64,000 bases of DNA from Bradyrhizobium sp. SRL28 (lineage in GTDB: Bacteria > Pseudomonadota > Alphaproteobacteria > Rhizobiales > Xanthobacteraceae). The DNA is taken from NCBI RefSeq assembly GCF_018596315.1, contig NZ_JAHEAG010000028.1, positions 1 through 64,000 on the forward strand, read 5' to 3'. Each line of letters opens with the position of its first letter. Positions within the stretch are counted from its first letter, which is position 1. This document shows positions 44,220 through 52,605 of the stretch, piece after piece. The position numbers and the translations under genes are program-made. The notes under the pieces were generated by a model. It was not told where the DNA came from. It ran no database searches and saw nothing but the letters and a program-made list of their open reading frames with translations.

Positions 44220-44431
44220 TCGCTCGACCTGAAAATGATGGGTTCGGACTGCGCCATCGCTGATGGCGATGACACTTCAGTCAGTCTTGTTGCCGGTCCG
44301 GCGAAGGACGCTGGGCGCGCGACGAAGCCGCAGCTTTTCGGATATCGCGCGCCCCTTGCGCACTTGTTCGGGAGTGAAGGACGGGACGTGAAGTCCTAAC
44401 GACTCACCCGATCGAGATGCGAAGCCGTGTC

Positions 44432-44947
44432 CTAATGATGCTTGTGCTGCTGCGCCACTCCGCTGACCGCAGCTCCGGGATTTTCCTCGACGTTGTAGAC
44501 GATCTCGATAGGCCCGGCCTTTTCGAACACCAGCGTGCCCTTGATCTTCTGGCCGAGCTGTAATGGCTCCTTGAGGCCGAGCAGCACGATACGAAGCGCG
44601 CCAGGCTTGAGCTCTACGGTCTTGCCGGGCTTGATCTCGATGCCGTTCGCGAGCGGACGCGTCTTCGCCATGCCGTCGACATCGACTACCTCGTGCACCT
44701 CGATCTGGCTTGCCGCGGGCGAGGCGCCTCCGATCAGGCGATCCACGGTCTTTCCCTTGTTGGTGATGGTGAGATAGCCGCCCGCAATGTTGGCGTCCTT
44801 CGGGGTCGGGCGCGACCAGGGATGACCGATGTCGATGGCTCCGACCTTGAACTCGTGCGCGCCGGCCCCGGTCGTAATGAGCACAGCGGCTGCGACAAAA
44901 ATGGCCGCGGTGACAAACACAAAGAGATCTCTGACGATGGTTGTCAT
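44432..44947 (-). CDS. PCuAC-like periplasmic copper chaperone with degenerate site
   Basis: Periplasmic protein of 171 aa with a signal peptide ending near GAGA|HEF. The start is ATG 44947, with AGGA 5 nt upstream. The fold matches PCu(A)C proteins that deliver Cu(I) to cytochrome oxidase (GHPWSRPTP, GGYLTITNKG, VELKPGALRIVLLGLKEPL). Of the usual copper ligands, H85 and M93 remain, but the Met next to H85 is V87, and the later His and Met are R119 and V121. A C-terminal HKHH tail could bind metal instead. Next to a His-rich outer-membrane barrel gene, which supports a metal role. Confidence 0.85.
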   Translation of the reverse strand: MTTIVRDLFVFVTAAIFVAAAVLITTGAGAHEFKVGAIDIGHPWSRPTPKDANIAGGYLTITNKGKTVDRLIGGASPAASQIEVHEVVDVDGMAKTRPLANGIEIKPGKTVELKPGALRIVLLGLKEPLQLGQKIKGTLVFEKAGPIEIVYNVEENPGAAVSGVAQQHKHH

Positions 44948-45005
44948 CACTGTCCTACTCCGATACGCGCGCTGGACCGTTAAGGCGTGTAGAGAAACAA
45001 TCAGA

Positions 45006-45071
45006 CGCGATTACGGCCGGTGCTCGCCGTGATTGCGGCTACTGCCGGACGTGATTACGGCTACCGCTACG
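45006..45071. repeat. Three imperfect 22-bp direct repeats
   Basis: The word C-G-(C/T)-GATT-(A/G)-CGGC recurs at 45006, 45028 and 45050 with a period of about 22 bp, in the gap between the divergent PCuAC-like gene and the barrel gene. Two helical turns of spacing would put three protein sites on one face of the DNA, so it may be a regulator-binding array. The rest of the 44948-45253 gap holds no supported gene. Confidence 0.5.
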
Positions 45072-45253
45072 CAGGCCGCGAAAAAATCTGAAGCACAACC
45101 AACAACTGCGCTGCGTCCCTTTCGCCATTCGCTCAACACGCGACAGCCACACCGATGCCGCGCTCGCGATGACGCCTTCGCTTTTCCGCTTCCCTTCCGT
45201 CGCGAGCAGGCCGCGCTTCTCGCACGATCCAGTCAATCTCGCGCCCGATTGCG

Positions 45254-46438
45254 ATGGCTAATCGTCGGACATCAGTAAAGGGGGCGTATGTGTGTGCGTA
45301 TCTAGTAAGGCCGGTGGCCGGCGTCTTTTCATCCATGTTGCTTTTTCTCGCGCTACCTGCAGAAGCGCATCATCCCGGCGGCGGCGGCAATACCGGTAGC
45401 GGCGGCCCCATCAACACCATCTCGGCCGACACGCTTTCCGAAGGATTGATCGCCGCGTCCGTCCGCTACGAATTCATCCGGCTGGGCCAGCTCAGCGACG
45501 CTGATCTGCTCGCCGCCGCAGCCAAGGGCACGCACGCGCATTCGCTCCGATCGATCGACAGCGTCTCGCTTTCGGTCGCCTACGGCGTCACCAATGACTT
45601 CACCGTTGGCGTTCGCGCCGCCGGCATCCGCCGCACGGGTATCAGCGAACCCGCGGAGGACATGCTGAGCGGCGGCCATATGGGCATGATGAACACGAGC
45701 GACATGAGCAGCCTGATGAGCCCCGACGGCATCAACCGGCGCGGCAACTCGGCCGGCTTCGGCGACGTGACCATGCTCGGGCAATACCGCTTCCACAACA
45801 ACGCGCAGACCGGCACGTCGGCCGCCGTGCTGTTCGGCTTCAAGGCGCCGACCGGTAGCACCAACCAACGCGACGCCGCCGGCCAGCTCTTTCAGGCTGA
45901 ATTTCAGCCGGGCTCGGGCTCGTTGGACGGCTTGTTCGGCGCCGCCTTCACCAAGCGCACAGGCCGCTGGTCGTTCGACGTGAGCGGCCTCTATTATCTG
46001 ATCACCACGGGTACGCAGAACACCAATCTCGGCGACCGCTTCCTGTTCGGCACCGCCGTGTCCTATCGCCTGGTCGGCGCCACCGGCTCGTCGAAAGAGG
46101 TGGAGTTGCACGAATACTGCATGCAGCCCCGCAACCAGCTGCAGGAGCATTGCCTCTATCACGCCAATCACGACCACAGCGACATGAAGAAGACGCCCTA
46201 CACGCTCGACCTCGTTCTCGAACTCAATGGCGAGTGGCACGACAAGCAGCGGATCGCCGGCATTCCGGATCCCAATTCGGGCGGCACCACGGTCTATCTC
46301 TCACCCGGCGTGCGCGTGGGCTTCGATCGCTTCTCGGGCTTCGTCTCCGTCGGCGTGCCGGTCATCAACCAGCACAACGGCGTTCAGTCCAAGCCGGATT
46401 TTCGCGTGCTTACCGGAATCGGCGCGCGGCTGAACTAA
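45254..46438 (+). CDS. Outer-membrane beta-barrel protein with His/Met-rich segments
   Basis: Exported protein of about 394 aa. A long signal region ends near LPAEA|HHPGGGG. The mature protein alternates beta-strand-like segments (SVSLSVAYGVTNDFTVGVRA, GDVTMLGQYRF, SAAVLFGFKAPTG, GRWSFDVSGLYYLI) and ends GIGARLN, fitting the phenol-degradation MetA-like/transporter barrel family. Loops hold HHPGG, GGHMGMMNTSDMSSLM, HEYC...HCLYHANHDHSD, all good soft-metal ligands. Together with the PCuAC-like neighbour, divergently transcribed, this suggests copper or another metal (inference). The start could also be a GTG just downstream. Confidence 0.8.
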   Translation: MANRRTSVKGAYVCAYLVRPVAGVFSSMLLFLALPAEAHHPGGGGNTGSGGPINTISADTLSEGLIAASVRYEFIRLGQLSDADLLAAAAKGTHAHSLRSIDSVSLSVAYGVTNDFTVGVRAAGIRRTGISEPAEDMLSGGHMGMMNTSDMSSLMSPDGINRRGNSAGFGDVTMLGQYRFHNNAQTGTSAAVLFGFKAPTGSTNQRDAAGQLFQAEFQPGSGSLDGLFGAAFTKRTGRWSFDVSGLYYLITTGTQNTNLGDRFLFGTAVSYRLVGATGSSKEVELHEYCMQPRNQLQEHCLYHANHDHSDMKKTPYTLDLVLELNGEWHDKQRIAGIPDPNSGGTTVYLSPGVRVGFDRFSGFVSVGVPVINQHNGVQSKPDFRVLTGIGARLN

Positions 46439-46466
46439 ACGCTGAAGTCGGCCACCACTGTTTGTT

Positions 46467-46526
46467 CGTCATGGCCGGGCAAAAGCGCGAAGCGCGTCTT
46501 CGCGCAGATGTCCCCGGGCATGACGA
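46467..46526. repeat. Palindromic repeat, family E copy 2
   Basis: CGTCATGGCCGGGCAAAAGC, GCGAAGCGCGTCTTCGCGCA, then GTCCCCGGGCATGACG: a single-hairpin version of the unit at 17966-18120. It lies between the convergent barrel and chemoreceptor genes. Confidence 0.85.
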
Positions 46527-46544
46527 GGAAACTTGAGCTGCCCG

Positions 46545-48242
46545 TTAAGCGGCGCGGATGTTGCCGAGGAATTTTCCGGTTTCGGTCTCGAGCTGCTCGG
46601 ATTGCGAGGTAAGCTGGGCTGCTGCGTTCAAGACGAGGGTCGCGGCAGCGTTGACCTTGCTCGACGCTTCGCGAACGCCCGTGATGTTTTGCATCACCTC
46701 CTGGGCGCCCTGCGCCGCCTGCTGCACGCTGCGGGCAATCTCGTTGGTCGCAGCGCCCTGCTCCTCGACCGCCGCGGCAATGGAGCCGGTGATTTCATTC
46801 ATCTGCCCGATGGTGGTGCCGATTTCGCGGATGGCGTTGACCGTCGAGCCGGTCGCATCACGAATTTCTTGGATCTGGCTGGTGATTTCGTCGGTAGCCT
46901 TGGCGGTTTGCGACGACAGCGCCTTGACCTCGTTGGCGACGACGGCAAACCCCCGGCCGGCTTCGCCGGCCCGGGCGGCCTCGATGGTCGCGTTCAGGGC
47001 CAAAAGGTTGGTCTGACCCGCGATGGTCTGGATCAGCGCCATGACCTCGCCGATCTTTTGGGAGGCCTCGACCAGGCGTCCGACCATGGCCTCGGTTCGG
47101 TTTGCCTGCCCGACCGCGTTCTGGGCAATTGACGAAGACTGGGTGACCTGCCGCGAGATCTCCTGGATCGAGGACGACAACTCCTCCGCCGAAGCCGCAA
47201 CGGTCTGAACGTTCGATGCGGTCTGCTCGGCGGCAGCCGCGACCTTGGCGCTCTGATCCGTCGTCCCCACCGCGATCGTGGACATCGACGAAGCCGAATC
47301 CTGCAGCTCGTCGGCGGCGGTGGCGGTGCCCCTGATCACCCCGCCGATGCTGCGCTCGAATTCGTCGGCGATACGGGCGAGATCCGTCCGCCGCTCCCCG
47401 GCGGAACGGACCTTCATCTCTTCCTGCTCGGTGCGGAGCCGCGTCGTTTCGACCAGATGATCCTTGAAGACCTGCAGGCTTCGCGCAATCCGGCCGACCT
47501 CGTTGGTCTGGCCGACGAACGGAATGTCGACCGCAAGATTGCCCTTGGCCAGTTCGTCCATCGCCGAGCAGGTTCGGTTGAGGGGGCCGACCAGGCTGCG
47601 GCCAAGCCAGAACGCCGCGAATGCCGCGATGGCCAGCCCGGCGAGCCCCGCGATCCCGGCCCAGATCATCCGCCGAAAGACCACGGCGTCGATATCGTCG
47701 ACATAGGCGCCCGCCTGAAGCGCCAGAAGCTTGTCGCCTGCGCCAAAGGCCCCGACATAGGAGACCTTGCGAAGTTCGGCGCCACCCGCCGACCGGGGTG
47801 ACAGATATTCGACAAAGCCGCCGCCGGCGCGCGCGGTCCGCACAATGTCCTGGATCAGCAGCTTGCCGCTCTTGTCCTTGAAGTCCCAGCGGTTGACGTT
47901 GATGTATTTGGGATTGGCATGCACATAGGTGACGCCGGCATCGGCGCTTCCGGTGCCGTAGACGCCGATATAGTCGGAGTATTCGCCCCAGCGCATGGAA
48001 CTGATCGCGGCGAAGGCCATCTGGCGCGCCTTGTCCGGCTCGATCCTGCCGGCCTTGGCCTCGCCCTCATAGTGGGCGAGAACCTTTGTCGCGGCCTCGA
48101 CGAGATCGCGGACCGTGGTGCGCCGCTCGTCCAGCACCGCATCGCGCAACACCAGGATCTGCAGGGCGGAGACGGCAAACAGCACCATCGTGAGCGCCGC
48201 AATGATCATCGCAAAACGCTGATAGACGGTAAGATTGCGCAT
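46545..48242 (-). CDS. Methyl-accepting chemotaxis protein
   Basis: Chemoreceptor of 565 aa. The start at MRNLTVYQRFAM has AGGAAGG about 9 nt upstream. Span 1 (about 10-32), a periplasmic single-Cache domain (about 35-190, with YSDYIGVYG and KYINVNRWDFKDKSGKLL in its core), span 2 (about 190-215), a HAMP domain, and the signalling domain follow; its hairpin tip reads IQTIAGQTNLLALNATIEAARAGEAGRGFAVVA (cited key: IAGQTNLLALNA). There is no C-terminal CheR pentapeptide. It signals to the CheA/CheW kinase; no che genes are in the window. Ligand unknown. Confidence 0.95.
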   Translation of the reverse strand: MRNLTVYQRFAMIIAALTMVLFAVSALQILVLRDAVLDERRTTVRDLVEAATKVLAHYEGEAKAGRIEPDKARQMAFAAISSMRWGEYSDYIGVYGTGSADAGVTYVHANPKYINVNRWDFKDKSGKLLIQDIVRTARAGGGFVEYLSPRSAGGAELRKVSYVGAFGAGDKLLALQAGAYVDDIDAVVFRRMIWAGIAGLAGLAIAAFAAFWLGRSLVGPLNRTCSAMDELAKGNLAVDIPFVGQTNEVGRIARSLQVFKDHLVETTRLRTEQEEMKVRSAGERRTDLARIADEFERSIGGVIRGTATAADELQDSASSMSTIAVGTTDQSAKVAAAAEQTASNVQTVAASAEELSSSIQEISRQVTQSSSIAQNAVGQANRTEAMVGRLVEASQKIGEVMALIQTIAGQTNLLALNATIEAARAGEAGRGFAVVANEVKALSSQTAKATDEITSQIQEIRDATGSTVNAIREIGTTIGQMNEITGSIAAAVEEQGAATNEIARSVQQAAQGAQEVMQNITGVREASSKVNAAATLVLNAAAQLTSQSEQLETETGKFLGNIRAA

Positions 48243-48454
48243 GCCGCTGGCCTTCCTGTTGGTTGAAGATTCGTACCAATACAACGTTAATCGATTGTTA
48301 TCGGGTTGCGCGGATGGTCCGCAGCGTCCGATCGCGAGAATCGGCGCTTGAAATGACCGCGCCGCGGCGACACAATGGCGCACATCCTTCAAACGTGACG
48401 CGCCAATGACCCCGCACCCTGCGGAATCGCACGGTGCGCTAAGAGTGACCCATA

Positions 48455-48766
48455 ATGGCTGAAGCCGACCTCGACATTTTCATCCGGCAAATCGCAAAAG
48501 CGCAGAACAAGAGTCTGATGGCCGCCGTCAAGAAACGGCGCGACCAGATCATGGCCCGCGCGGCCAAGGCCAAGGACAAGGAGACCCGGGACCAGTTCCG
48601 GCTGATCGCCAAGAGCACGATGCTGCTCGGCACCGCCGCAGCCAAGCGGCTGCAAAATTCGGCGGAAAACACCGCTGATAGCTACGCACGGGCGATCCGG
48701 AACGCGGCCGAGGAAGCGGCGGCTGCGAAGGCGGCGAAAAAGCCCGCCAAGAAGAAAGACGATTGA
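48455..48766 (+). CDS. Small Ala/Lys-rich helical protein (103 aa)
   Basis: Mostly helical, charged protein with a C-terminal AAKAAKKPAKKKDD tail resembling histone H1-like or DNA-binding tails. The central part (RRDQIMARAAKAKDKETRDQF) is highly charged. Its ribosome site is weak. It lies in the divergent gap from the chemoreceptor and ends 14 nt before the convergent serine-hydrolase gene. Unrecognised; nucleic-acid binding is only a guess from composition. Confidence 0.65.
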   Translation: MAEADLDIFIRQIAKAQNKSLMAAVKKRRDQIMARAAKAKDKETRDQFRLIAKSTMLLGTAAAKRLQNSAENTADSYARAIRNAAEEAAAAKAAKKPAKKKDD

Positions 48767-48780
48767 AGCGGCACCTGAGC

Positions 48781-50049
48781 TCAGGCTGCCCTGTGGGCGC
48801 GGTAAATACCGCGCTCGAACAGACGATAGACGTTAAGCGCGCGCTGGTCGGCGAACGGCAATATCTGCATCATGATCACCCCCGCGATACGCGACGCCGG
48901 GTCGATCCAATAGTAGGTATTGTAAAGCCCGGCCCATGTCAGGCTGCCTGCCCTGCGGCCATCAGGCACAGGATCGATGTTGATCATATCGCCGAGCCCC
49001 CACCGCAGCCGGACTCCCGGGAAGAAATCGACGTTCTCAGACAATGCCGGATTTGTTGTCTTGAGAATTCCCGCGTCAAGGTTGCCGATTTGATTGGTAG
49101 ACATCAGCGCAACCGTCTGCGGCCGCAGGATGCCCTTCCCGGCAAGTGCTCCGCCATTCAACAGCGCCTGGAGCAAAGTCAGATAATCCGGCGCTGTGGA
49201 ATAGATGCCGCCGCCACCAGAAATCACTTTCAGCTCGGTTCGTCTCACCAAAGGCTGCGGCACAAGCGTCCCATCCGCCTTGCGCAAATGCAGACTTGCC
49301 TGGCGCGCGCGCTGCTTCTCGTTAAGCGAGAAAGCGGTGTCGTTCATCCCGAGTGGACGGAGGATGTGATCGCGGAAATAGCGATCCAGACTTTGTCCAC
49401 TGACGATTTCAACGAGCCGGCCGACCCGGTCGAGACTGGCGCCATAGGCCCACCTGGTACCCGGATCTGATATCAGCGGCGTACGCGGCAGCGCTGGATC
49501 GTTGCGAGAAGCCTTGCCGTAGCGAACGACATTCGTGTCCCAAAGCTGATAGCTAAGCCCGGATGTGTGCGTCAGCAGATTGCGTAGCGTGACAGGCTTT
49601 CGCGCGGCGCGCAGTTGCGGGGCCCCTTGGGCATCGAAACCATCGAGAACTTGAGGCGACCCGAGCGTCGGATCAATTCTTGCCGCCGGTTCGTCCAGTT
49701 TGAGTTTGTCCCGCTCGACGAGCTGCAGCGCTGCGACGGATGTCAGCAATTTGGTCATTGACGCGATACTGAAGATTGTATCGGCCGACATCCTGGCAGC
49801 CGCGCCCATGCTTTTCGCGCCGAATGCGCCCTGATAGATCACCGAATGCTCGGTTGCGGCCATGGCGACAACGCCTGGCACGTCTGCCGCGTCGACCCGA
49901 GCCTGCAGAATGGCGTCGATTTCCCCGCTACGGGACGGCGTGCGCAGCGGAGCTGCAAGGCCGGGAATGGCCGCGCCGGGGATCAGGCCTGCCGCCGCAA
50001 CGGCTGCCGTTCGCAACAACGTATCGCGTCGACTGAGCCGCACTGTCAT
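48781..50049 (-). CDS. Beta-lactamase-family serine hydrolase, Tat-exported
   Basis: Protein of 422 aa. The N-terminus RLSRRDTLLRTAAVAAAGL is a twin-arginine signal. The class C beta-lactamase/esterase fold has the SxxK nucleophile in IASMTKLLTSV, the YxN-equivalent Tyr in RWAYGASLDR, HTSGLSY, and a C-terminal GGGIYSTAPDYLTLL. Relatives are esterases, D-aminopeptidases or PBP-like proteins. A true beta-lactamase role is not implied. It follows after 25 nt the same-strand racemase-like gene upstream, so they may be co-transcribed. Confidence 0.9.
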   Translation of the reverse strand: MTVRLSRRDTLLRTAAVAAAGLIPGAAIPGLAAPLRTPSRSGEIDAILQARVDAADVPGVVAMAATEHSVIYQGAFGAKSMGAAARMSADTIFSIASMTKLLTSVAALQLVERDKLKLDEPAARIDPTLGSPQVLDGFDAQGAPQLRAARKPVTLRNLLTHTSGLSYQLWDTNVVRYGKASRNDPALPRTPLISDPGTRWAYGASLDRVGRLVEIVSGQSLDRYFRDHILRPLGMNDTAFSLNEKQRARQASLHLRKADGTLVPQPLVRRTELKVISGGGGIYSTAPDYLTLLQALLNGGALAGKGILRPQTVALMSTNQIGNLDAGILKTTNPALSENVDFFPGVRLRWGLGDMINIDPVPDGRRAGSLTWAGLYNTYYWIDPASRIAGVIMMQILPFADQRALNVYRLFERGIYRAHRAA

Positions 50050-50074
50050 CGCGCTCCCCTCAACGTCTCGGAAC

Positions 50075-50716
50075 CTAGGTACGGCTGGCGGTCAGCATTC
50101 CCTTCAATTTCAGTACCGCGCTGTCGGGCGTCGTCAGCACTGGCCGCCCGGTTACCTCGGCGACCCGTTCTGCCGCAGGCGCCATGCTGTATTGCGCCAG
50201 CGCGATCAGGTCGCAGTCCCCCAGGCTGCTTGACGCCTCCACCACAAGGCGATCATGGGTCACGCGGTCCCCGCGATCGAGCGCGGCCATCGCGCCTTCC
50301 ACCAGTTTCGGCACCAGCTCGATCGACGACGGAAACTCCGGCGGCATCGAGGCCAGCGTCGGCGGAAACGTCGACAGCAGGCCGATCTTGCGGCCGCGCG
50401 CGGCGGCCTGCTCGATCATCGCCTCATTGGGCTTGAGCACCGGCATCGGGGCATGCGCGCGTGCGACCGCTTCGATGCAGGGGCCGAAGGCGGAGCAGGT
50501 GAACAGGATCGCGTCCGATCCGGTGCCGGCCGCGTAGCGCCCCAACTTGAGGAAACGCTCGGTCATGGCGTCGGTGAGCCCGCCGTCGCGCGCCAGATCG
50601 GCCGACAGGCTGTCGTCGAGCAGGTTCATCAGGCGGGCATCCGGCCAAAGCCTGGCAAAGGAGGCCTCGATCGGCACAATCGAATGTTTCAGGGCGTGGA
50701 TCAGCGTGATGCGCAT
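50075..50716 (-). CDS. Aspartate/glutamate racemase-superfamily protein
   Basis: Cytoplasmic protein of 213 aa. I start at MRITLIHALKHS; a TTG at 50752 overlapping the upstream stop is possible. The first catalytic Cys is kept in AILFTCSAFGPCIEA, but the second region (LIALAQYSMAP) has no Cys where racemases have one, so it may be a decarboxylase/isomerase-like member rather than a two-Cys racemase. Conserved GLLSTFPPTL and a Gly-Asp region fit the superfamily. It lies between a wHTH-like gene and the serine hydrolase on the same strand. Confidence 0.83.
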   Translation of the reverse strand: MRITLIHALKHSIVPIEASFARLWPDARLMNLLDDSLSADLARDGGLTDAMTERFLKLGRYAAGTGSDAILFTCSAFGPCIEAVARAHAPMPVLKPNEAMIEQAAARGRKIGLLSTFPPTLASMPPEFPSSIELVPKLVEGAMAALDRGDRVTHDRLVVEASSSLGDCDLIALAQYSMAPAAERVAEVTGRPVLTTPDSAVLKLKGMLTASRT

Positions 50717-50748
50717 GCGCGCACTGTCTCGCTGACGCGCAGGTGGTG

Positions 50749-51174
50749 TCAACCCGCGGCGTCGGGCTTCGCGCGAGAACGCAGGCGCTCCGCAGACGCC
50801 GGAGCAGCGCGCTGGCGGTTCCTGAACCGGTGACCGACGACGATCAGCGCCGCACGCGGACGCTCGTCGCCTTCGCTGTCAGCCAATGCTGGCCGTTCGA
50901 CCTCGAACGGCCGGTTGTCCTGCGTCACCGCCTCGAGCGCACGCAGGAAATCCCGTCCCTCGGCGGTGATTTGCCAGCCATCGCGATCGCAAAGCACATG
51001 GCCGCTGGCGAGAATATCGATGGATCGAACCCGTCCGGCAAGACGCCTCATCCGGGCGCTCCACTCGGGGCCGCTGGTGGCGAGAATGGCAATGTCTCTC
51101 TTGAGTGAAGCTGTTGTCGCCCTGCCGCTGTCGTGACTGGCCAAAACTTTTAGAATAGCAACCTGAATACTCAC
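50749..51174 (-). CDS. Winged-helix-like hypothetical protein (about 141 aa)
   Basis: I choose GTG at 51174, with GAGGCGCAGG just upstream; an ATG at 51234 is also in frame (161 aa). The first 90 residues read like a small winged-helix fold: QVAILKVLASHDSGRATTASLKRDIAIL ... GRDFLRALEAV (key words only). The C-terminal 45 residues are Arg/Ala-rich and look disordered. I associate it with uncharacterised rhizobial wHTH proteins. DNA binding is inferred only from the fold guess. It may be the first gene of a run with the racemase-like and serine-hydrolase genes. Confidence 0.65.
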   Translation of the reverse strand: MSIQVAILKVLASHDSGRATTASLKRDIAILATSGPEWSARMRRLAGRVRSIDILASGHVLCDRDGWQITAEGRDFLRALEAVTQDNRPFEVERPALADSEGDERPRAALIVVGHRFRNRQRAAPASAERLRSRAKPDAAG

Positions 51175-51384
51175 ACCCTGCGCCTCGGACCGCCACACGT
51201 TTCTTGTTGTTCTGGCAGTCGGTGAATCAGGCATATTTCGTTGTGGGGGCAGACGTCCACTGTCCGCGGCCAGTTATCCGCAGGCTTGATGCATGCGTAT
51301 CTCGTCCTGGCCGGTACGAGACTGCGAGACGCGACCAGCAATTCCACCGCGCGGCATACAGCTGACGGGGGATGCCCTTACGAG

Positions 51385-51747
51385 CTACACTTTCACCAGG
51401 CTTTCGAACCCGCCAAAGATCATCCGCTTGCCGTCGAACGGCGGCTTCGATTTCGGATCCATCATCTCGCCGAGCCTCGGGTCCGCCATCACCTTGGCGT
51501 TGATCTTGTCGCGCTGGGCGCGCGACTTGTAGGTGATCCAGGCAAACACGACGGTCTCGCCCGGCTTGAGCTTGACGCTGCGCGGGAAGGACGTGAGCTT
51601 GCCGACCTTGACGTCCTCGGCGACCCATTCGCGATAATCCAGCGCGCCGTATTCGCGCCAGATCTTGCCGCACTTCTTCGACAGGGCGGCGTAGGCCGCG
51701 AGGTTTTTCTTCGGGACGGCGACGATGAAGCCATCAACGTAGGGCAT
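51385..51747 (-). CDS. DUF1428 domain protein
   Basis: Small protein of 120 aa with the family landmarks YVDGFIVAVPKKNLAAY, REYGALDYREWVAED, FAWITYKSRAQRD and DGKRMIFGGFESLV. The fold is a ferredoxin-like dimeric alpha/beta barrel. AGAGG lies 10 nt before the ATG. Function is not established. It is downstream of the DUF899 gene on the same strand, with a family D repeat between them. Confidence 0.92.
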   Translation of the reverse strand: MPYVDGFIVAVPKKNLAAYAALSKKCGKIWREYGALDYREWVAEDVKVGKLTSFPRSVKLKPGETVVFAWITYKSRAQRDKINAKVMADPRLGEMMDPKSKPPFDGKRMIFGGFESLVKV

Positions 51748-51772
51748 GGGAAATTTTCCTCTTATTATCCGG

Positions 51773-51847
51773 CGTCATTGCGAGCGCAGCGAAGCAATCC
51801 ACCTTTCTTGCGACCCTATGGATTGCTTCGCTGCGCTCGCAATGACG
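51773..51847. repeat. Intergenic palindromic repeat, family D copy 3
   Basis: CGTCATTGCGAGCGCAGCGA AGCAATCCA ... TGGATTGCTTCGCTGCGC TCGCAATGACG, a near-perfect inverted repeat of 75 bp between two same-strand genes. Confidence 0.9.
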
Positions 51848-51855
51848 GTGAGCGA

Positions 51856-52590
51856 TCAGCTATGACAACAGGATGCCTGAATTGGCGCCGGCTGGTACTG
51901 GTCACGTAGCCGCACCCAGTCCATCGGATATGGCAGGCCTTCCTCATGACGCCCGAGCGGAGTCAGGTCGAGGTAATGATAGGCGGCGTTCATCATGTCG
52001 AGGCCGCGCGCGAAGCAGGAATAGGTGTGGAAGATGCCCCCGGCCTCATCGCGATAGAACACGCTGATTCCCGGTGCTTCCTCGCTTCCGAAGGGAGTAG
52101 TTCCGAAATTGTAGTTGCCGCCCCTCTCGATTTGCTCCGGCGTGAACGAAACGCCGTAGTCGTAATTGAACGCGTTTCCGCCTGACGACAGCCAATCAAA
52201 CGTCCAGCCCATCCGCCGCTTGAACGCGGCGAGCTTTGGCAGCGGCGCGCGCGAGATCGCGACCATCGTGGTGTCGCGCGCGGCAAGATGCGGGATCATG
52301 CGCTCGAAGCCATCGGCCCAGAACGAGCAGCTCTTGCAGGCCTCGTTCCAGTCGGGCGCGAACATCAGGTGCTGCACCAAGAGCTGGCTGCGCCCCTTGA
52401 ACAGGTCGGCCAGCGAGGCTTTTCCATCGGGCCCGTCGAACAGATAATCCTTGTCGACCCTGACCCATGGCAGCGCGCGGCGCTCTTCGGCCAAATGCTC
52501 GCGCGCTTTGGTGTATTCCTTCTCATGCGCAAGGTGCGCCTTGCGGGCGGCGATCCATTCCTCGCGGGAGACGATGGTGTGCGGCTGCAT
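51856..52590 (-). CDS. DUF899 thioredoxin-like protein
   Basis: Protein of 244 aa. AGGAG lies 6 nt before the ATG. Family signatures are IVSREEWIAARKAHLAHEKE, LPWVRVDKDYLFDGPDG, MFAPDWNEACKSCSFWADGF (a Cys pair in a thioredoxin-like position), and FHTYSCFARGLDMMNAAYHYLDLTPLGR (cited keys). The function of DUF899 is not established. It follows the SRPBCC gene by 15 nt, so it is probably the third gene of the ArsR operon. Confidence 0.92.
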   Translation of the reverse strand: MQPHTIVSREEWIAARKAHLAHEKEYTKAREHLAEERRALPWVRVDKDYLFDGPDGKASLADLFKGRSQLLVQHLMFAPDWNEACKSCSFWADGFERMIPHLAARDTTMVAISRAPLPKLAAFKRRMGWTFDWLSSGGNAFNYDYGVSFTPEQIERGGNYNFGTTPFGSEEAPGISVFYRDEAGGIFHTYSCFARGLDMMNAAYHYLDLTPLGRHEEGLPYPMDWVRLRDQYQPAPIQASCCHS

Positions 52591-52605
52591 GGGAGGCTCC
52601 TGTGT

